Below, one piece after another: positions 57,927-64,000 of a stretch of 64,000 nt of DNA. Positions within the stretch are counted from its first letter, which is position 1; every line of letters starts with the position of its first letter. The stretch spans positions 18,279,584-18,343,583 of the forward strand of contig NC_133300.1 in NCBI RefSeq assembly GCF_005239225.2, written 5' to 3'. Below the pieces are notes generated by a model. The model was given only the letters and a program-made list of their open reading frames with translations. It did not search any database and had not been told where the DNA came from. The DNA is from Populus alba. Lineage: Eukaryota; Streptophyta; Magnoliopsida; Malpighiales; Salicaceae. Made by a program: the position numbers and the translations under genes.

Positions 57927-59550
57927 AGGACTCTTGGCATGAAGTGGCAAAGCAGAATTCCGTGAAAGATGGAGCCTTTGAGATAATGGTAATATTGGTA
58001 AAAGAATCCGCAAAGATTTGAAACACACACCCACATTTTGGGACAGACTAGCAGAGACTGCAAGACACTCTGTGTGGGAGAGGGCACTGAAAACGATCCA
58101 GTCCTGTTGTATAGAAACTAATATCAGCAGTTTTGCATGAATGAATCAAGTTTTTTAGCATGGTAAGGCATCTAATATTTTACTTATTTGATCTTTTCAA
58201 TTTCACATAGAAATTTGTTCAAAAAAATCACACAGAGATGGAAAATCACACATTCATGTTTTGAGTATCCCCTTGTTCTTCATTGCAAAACATTACTTTT
58301 TATGGAAATATATAGTTATGTCCAAAGCATGTACCTTAACAACTAGCTTCAGTATAATGTTAGGACAGACAATAAAAAGAAGAATAAATACACATACAGT
58401 TGTTGCAAGCTCTTGATCCGACCCAACTTTGGGGCAAGAAATCCCCTTAAAAAAAATACCTGGATATGTTTCTGCAAAAATATAACTCCAACAAAAAAAT
58501 GGTTATAACTTGATTCACTGATAAATGCACCTCATATGTACCATGTGCTAGGATCTAACTAGAGAAAGACTAACATATATAATACTGAGTTTTGATAGAA
58601 AATTTGATGTATCATATTCTTACATCTTTAATACATGGTCTCGAACAAAGGAGCTGGAAATGCCAGAGCAACTGCAAGGATCTTCATCCGAGACATCCCA
58701 ATTGAACAAAACCATACCCGGGCCTTCATATATAGCTTTCTTTGAATTTTGTAAGTACCCAAACTTTCCAGAAGTCTATAAATTCCATTTTGTGAAAAGT
58801 ACAAGACTGCCAAAAGTTTTCCAGGTCACTAAATTTCATTGAGTACATTACTTTTAACACTGGAATTCAGATCACATAACTTCCAATCCTACTCATGCTA
58901 TTTGGTCACCATGTAATTGTAGGAAGGATAGCAGATTGAACGTACTTGGAATCTTGAATTTTTTAAATTGATTACACAATAAATCACACCACTCAATGTA
59001 GCCTAATGACACTAGTTAGCCCAGCTTAGAACTATAAGAACAATGGATAAAGAATCAAGAATATCCGAGTACTGAAGTAATAAAGCAAATACCTTATCTT
59101 TAGCTAAGGATCAGTCACAGGTCGCAAAAAGAATTAGAGAAACAACACAAACAAGTTGCAGTGCTGCATATGGTTTTTTTTCTTCTGATTTTCTTCTCTA
59201 TTGTCTCTACCAGCTGCTACCTGAAACCAGATTCTATGGGTGCAAAAATGAGCCTGCTAGCATCACAGGTATGATCATGAACTCAATCCACTATTTTCTC
59301 TTTTGCACAGGATTCTATATGCATCATGCTTGCTTCTTTGTTTTCATATCTATTCGTTACATAATCAGGGGTTCCCCCTGTCCCTTGTCGTGATAATTTT
59401 CTCAGAAGTCCTGTCCCTACATATGGTAGGTTGATGGCTGTGTGTGTTTATGCAATTCATTTAATGTAATTACATGTGCAGATTTTGCTTGCAGCTCTTA
59501 TTAAATGGAAATTTGGAACATCCGGAAACGTGACTTAAATGTCACATTGG
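57927..59550. other. Spacer after second PPR gene
   Basis: 3' UTR of the PPR gene, then AT-rich DNA. No exon of the following transporter remnant could be recognised here. Confidence 0.4.
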
Positions 59551-59556
59551 TATGCA

Positions 59557-59994
59557 GGTATAGTTGTGGCATGTGTCTGCTTCTTTGTTCCTGCTTTTGC
59601 AGTGCCAAGTGAAATCCGGTCAGCCGAGCAAAGCATCGTTCTCTCGGTAAATATGTTTTTCGCCTTCTCTATTGCTCAATTATTTCTTCCTATGCTTTCC
59701 CTCATGAAATGTGGCCTGTTCATCTTCTTTGCGAGTTTCGTGGCAATTATGACTTCTTCATTTATTCCTTTCTTGCCTGAAAGGAAGCACGTACCAATTG
59801 AAGAGATGTATAAAGTGTGGAAAGAACATTTGTTTTGGAGGAAATACATGCCTGTAGATGATCCCCGAGCAAATGTCACCTCCAATGGAGAACCTTATTT
59901 CAGGCATCCAACCGGAAGGCATTTTGTGTTAAAGCTTCAGAGTAGTCGTTTCTCCAACTCGAAACATGTAAACTGCCATTTCATGTCATATTAA
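59557..59994 (+). pseudogene. Sugar (hexose) transporter C-terminal fragment
   Basis: AGIVVACVCFFVPAFAVPSE, then IRSAEQSIVLSVNMFFAFSI and FLPERKHVPIEEMYKVWKEH match the last two or three membrane helices and the PESPR-like tail of plant STP-type monosaccharide/H+ symporters. Two gaps fall in the most conserved motif. The residues between FA and VPSEI (normally about nine, WSWGP...) are missing, as are the four (FPLE) normally found between VPSEI and IRSA. Upstream exons encoding the rest were not found. It begins after a plausible AG acceptor (59556). Most likely a dead fragment. Confidence 0.75.
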
Positions 59995-62043
59995 ATGTGA
60001 AAAGATTCATATTATGATTATAATTCATTAAATTGATTATTTGAAAGAAAAAAATTTAAATTCATTGATTGGACCTGATTTTTAATAAATTCATAGGTTT
60101 TGCTATTAAAAGTTATTGAAAAATACTTAGAAAGTCATTGATTTGGTTTATTTAGACAAAACGAAATTGAAAATACTTTATATTTTAGACATCCCTGTCA
60201 CCCGGCTCTGATTCCCTTCTTAATGTTATTGCATCGGATTCAGTTATAACTTCTAGCAGAGCCAAAGTTACAGCAAAACGCACGGCCTCCCTGAGCCTCT
60301 CCTCGAGTAGGAGAGCTTCATATACCTGCCATCCACAGGTTTGCTACAGTGCCGGAAAAGCTCTCTCTTCCTCCTCAGGGGAGCTTCCAGGAAAGGACCG
60401 CTGCTCCTCTGCATACACGGTTAATATAATTCTCAACAAATAGAGATACAGCCGCCTTCCTATCTACTGGCCTTTAAATGGTATGCACAAATAAATACGA
60501 AGCCTACAAATAAACCAATATTTTAATTTTGACTATATCATAGAGAGACATTATTCTAAATTACTAGATTAGTACATAAATGCATGTTCGAAGACCCGAC
60601 TCAGCCTCCAGCCCAATCAACCCACAAGCTGGCTAGTTGAACATGAAACTCTAACCGAGTCGGGTAAAGTTTCAAATCGATAAATTACCGGATTTAGTGG
60701 AACACAAATGATCTAAAATTCACTAAAAAAAAGAAAAAATCCAATGACGTACCATAGCCAGCCAGGAAATGATCTCCCGTTCACTTTCTACAATTTTATG
60801 TCGCCATTTCCAAAGAAACAGATTTATTTTGAAACACAAGATATTCCTTTCTAGTTTTAGCATTAACATACCATAGCGTGTAGCATGATAGTCAGTATCT
60901 GTAACCAAATTTATTATTCTTTCCCTTTCCCTTTTACGAATATCCTAATTTAGGTATGTGGATCAATTTATTTTTCAATAAAATTTGAGATTTTTTTGTT
61001 TTAATTTTATTATTAATATCTTTAGATTCTTTAATGTGCTGATATCTGAATTTTAAAATATATATATTATTTTAATATATTTTCAAACAAAAACATTTAA
61101 AAAAAAAACACTTTAACATACTCTCAATCAAGCATCCCAGTTTGTCCATCAATTATCTAGCTAGAAAATGAAGTATAGAAAGAACGAGACAGGGATAAAA
61201 GAAAAGCTGGAATGGGCTTGCATTGCATCCCTGTAACAAGGAAAAGTTAGGGGAGGAAGGGGGACCCTGCTGAACAGTTGTAAGAGTTTAGCATACAGAA
61301 AGGGTAGCAGCCTGCCATGGCCAGCCAGGAAAGCAGATTTCTTTCCTCTGCTTGGTTGCTTTCTTTTCATTTATTGATTCAAGGAAAACTACATGATGGC
61401 AATTTGCCATCATAGCTTTGCTTGGCCTAGCTAGGGTTTGGTCATCCTCTGCAGAAAGTGAGTGAGATTCTACGGGCGTGCGTGCACTGGATGCTAGTAA
61501 TTTATTCGTGGCTAGCTTCTCAAGAAATGGCTGGTTCACACCCTCCATGCCAGCTGTTCTCTCGTCTCTTCCCTTCCAAAGTCGTCTTCTTTCACCACCC
61601 TTTTCTGCTACCATCCAAGACGTAGATAACGATGTTTTCTCCGTCTTAATTAAGACGAACCACTTTTCAGATCTCCTCAAATGGCTGCCATTAGTTTGGA
61701 CTTTAAACCATGTCTTAGTTTTCGACTTCTTGGTGAGAAATGATTAAAAGCATGAGTGGCCACTACGTAAGTCTGTGATTTCGTGGATTAAAGTGCCCAT
61801 GGCGACGAGACAAGACGGCTTCAGTCCCACGGGCTTAGCATTGTTTAAGAGTTGGTGCTCATATTAATGGTGGTTTAGGTTAAAAACAATGGGATTTATG
61901 GTTAATGTGATTTGTCAATATATGTCATTGATTTTTTTGCTCGAATCTTGGAATCAATATATACAAATAATCCAATCCTCTAGGTACATGCATGATGGAA
62001 ACAATTGAAAGATGTGTTTTTAAAACATCTAAAGATAAATTTA
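59995..62043. other. Spacer with a GC-richer island
   Basis: 60180-60440 is less AT-rich and open in one plus-strand frame (SRAKVTAKRTASLSLSSSRR), but it matches no family I know. 61160-61750 has overlapping open frames on both strands (130 codons minus, 89 plus), neither convincing. No RNA gene was recognised. Confidence 0.4.
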
Positions 62044-62256
62044 GAGCGTGTTTGGCAGTGTGGTAGCGGTTGCTTTTCAAATAGCTTTTCGTGCCGAAAT
62101 ACATGCAAATGATGTTTTTTTATTTTTTAAAAATCATTTTTGACATCAGCACATCAAAACGATCCAAAAAGTACAACCGTAACTCAATTTTAGTAAAAAA
62201 AAAAAAAATTTGAAATTTACCAAAACGCAGTTACAAACGCAGAAACAAACACTCTC
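62044..62256. repeat. Tourist-like MITE, best copy
   Basis: A 213 bp element with TTA at 62041-62043 and TTA at 62257-62259. Ends are GAGCGTGTTTGG and, inversely, GAGAGTGTTTGT, an imperfect terminal inverted repeat. No coding capacity. TTA duplication with this terminus fits PIF/Harbinger-derived Tourist MITEs. Related copies in the window: 8878, about 11955, 15192, 35681 and probably 43139. Confidence 0.75.
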
Positions 62257-62259
62257 TTA

Positions 62260-62582
62260 AGATATATTAGATTTTATTGTATTTATAAAATATTAGAGAT
62301 AGATTTAAGATATATATAACGATGAGGTCGGTTTTTATATAAAAAAAAGATAAATAATTAATATGATATGATTCCATTGAAAAAACCTCAATTAATTTAT
62401 AACTTGACTATTTAGGTCAAAATATATTAATATATTTTAGTTTTTTATTTAAAATAATATTATTTTAATTTGTTTAATACCCTATTCTTATATCAAGTCA
62501 ACCCAGGTGTTGATTTTGATAACTTTGCATCTCTTATTATCCTTTTTTTACTTGCTTTTTTCTGAGATAATCGGCTTCCTTT

Positions 62583-62629
<47 letters not shown>

Positions 62630-62639
62630 TAGATAAAAA

Positions 62640-62674
<35 letters not shown>

Positions 62675-64000
62675 AAATTATCCAAAATAGTGTTCAAATC
62701 TTCAAATATATGCACCTATTATGCAAAATCTGTATTTATCCTCAAGAGGCATGCGTATAAAATAAATCCTTAAAATATTAGAGGAAAACTCAAATTAATT
62801 TCCATCTTGATTCTGGTTAATTGCTCTCTTGATGGCTTAAATTTGAGGGTCCCTTCAACCCAAATGATGACTCTATCAGTTTCTATCAATCAAATAGGTC
62901 ATGTGTTCACTTAGCCATCTGTTACGCAATTAATTTAATAGGTGGAAACTGAAGCATTATCAAATTGAATTGAATTCTTCCATATTTTAAATGCAGTGGA
63001 CTAGAATGAAAGCATGAAAGTATAGTTGATATTGGAAATATTATAATCACGAAGGATAAAAAAAAAATGTTTTTATTCTCTTTAAAATGTTTTTTTATCT
63101 CATAAAGTACAGAAAAAGCTAGAAATTATTCAAATCTTTTTCTATAAAATCTTATATTGCTAAAAAAACTGTAAGCTCTAAGTACTTATTATAATATATA
63201 TATATATAAAAAAAAAAGAAGAAGAAGAGAGAAATTGAAGAGAAAATCTTATAAAAAAAGAAATTCTTATGATTTTTTTTACGGGATCGGATATCTATTT
63301 ACCAAGGTAGTTACCGTTTGAGTTTTTTTCTATGATTGTGCTACAAAATAGTGGAAAAAAAAATTCGATTTTCATTTAATGAGTTCCTTTGAAATGGCTT
63401 AGATTTGAGCTGGTCGACTCAATAAATAAATTTTTTTAGTTTTTTGTTAATCAAATTAATTATATGGGGTTTTGTTATGATATCAATTTAATTGAGATTT
63501 AAATTACTTAACTCGATTTGAATGCATTTCACCCCTTTTTTTTATCTTTTAATTAAAGAATGAATTCACATAAAATAAAATAAAGCATGAATTGATTTCC
63601 GAAAACAAACACAAGATTGAAAAGAAAGCAGTGTCACAGGCAGTTGTCTCACCCTCCCATGCATGGATATTCTACGAGCTCATCATGATGAACATCTTGC
63701 AAGAGTGATTGACTCAATCCATTTATTTATTCATTCATGGCGTGTAAGAATATTTTGGTAACTTTTTCTTGAAAAGAAAAGAAACTGCAATCCAGGTAGT
63801 GGAGCAGAGCAGGGAGGAAGATCCATGGTTGAAAGAGTGAAAAATTAGAACCGACAAATCATGATTTACCAATGATGTATGGTGTTAGTGGGGCTGTGGA
63901 TAGGTTTAAAAGTTAGAGAGATTTTTTAATTAAAAAAAAAACATTGCATATTTTAGTCATGTGAATGTCGGGAATACAAGGATACAATCTTGGTTTGAAG
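62260..64000. other. AT-rich end of window with microsatellites
   Basis: (TA)n tracts at about 62585-62626 and 62643-62671 and a smaller one near 63196. No gene recognised. Confidence 0.55.

Noticed and set aside
58628..58842. Short frames on both strands after the second PPR gene
   Set aside because: About 60 codons each, overlapping, with no family resemblance.
61288..61747. Overlapping 130-codon minus and 89-codon plus frames
   Set aside because: Both strands open in a short stretch with no recognisable domain; no microRNA sequence that I know was found either.
62585..62671. (TA)n tracts as a replication origin or matrix attachment site
   Set aside because: Simple microsatellites are common in this genome. 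Nothing else supports a function.

Overview
This is nuclear DNA of a dicot tree, most likely a poplar or close relative (Salicaceae). The organism call is inference. It rests on plant gene families with canonical GT-AG introns, AT-rich spacers, a coiled-coil NB-LRR cluster, intronless P-class PPR genes, and a short TTA-flanked repeat present in several copies. No organelle, bacterial or CRISPR features are seen.

Layout. (1) 0.2-1.7 kb: a five-exon Nudix hydrolase gene on the minus strand. About 0.5 kb upstream of it, at 2186-7708, sits a full-length Ty3/gypsy retrotransposon, also on the minus strand, with LTRs that read as identical and one open gag-pol frame. (2) 7.7-19.8 kb: gene-poor DNA with MITE-like repeats, two miniature LTR elements (TRIMs; one has a clear primer-binding site and polypurine tract) and an unrecognised duplicated coding-like block. 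(3) 19.8-25 kb: an inverted NB-LRR pseudogene, a LINE remnant, and an eleven-exon cytosolic glutamine synthetase gene carrying a one-base frameshift in exon 3. (4) 25-30.4 kb: spacer with a SINE fragment.

(5) 30.4-49.4 kb: a tandem segmental duplication. Block A (about 30.47-41.06 kb) carries an eL24 ribosomal-protein pseudogene, NB-LRR 5' fragments, repeated leader units and one intact 1126-residue CC-NB-LRR resistance-type gene. Block B (about 44.57-49.35 kb) carries degraded equivalents and an NB-LRR pseudogene. Comparing the blocks gives natural empty sites that reveal a SINE, a MITE and a roughly 1.75 kb insertion in block A.

(6) 50.2-50.8 kb: a conserved-looking plant gene of unknown function, apparently disturbed by two compensating indels. 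(7) 52.3-57.9 kb: two intronless PPR genes on the plus strand, presumably acting on organellar RNA, with an RNase H-like LINE fragment between them. (8) 58-64 kb: a sugar-transporter C-terminal fragment, a MITE and AT microsatellites, with no convincing gene.

The genes do not form a pathway. The coherent stories are birth and decay of an NB-LRR cluster, and successive transposon layers. I found no convincing new molecular system. The best leads are the glutamine synthetase frameshift, the tiny TRIM, the young gypsy element pointing at the Nudix promoter, and the insertions resolved by the duplicated blocks.
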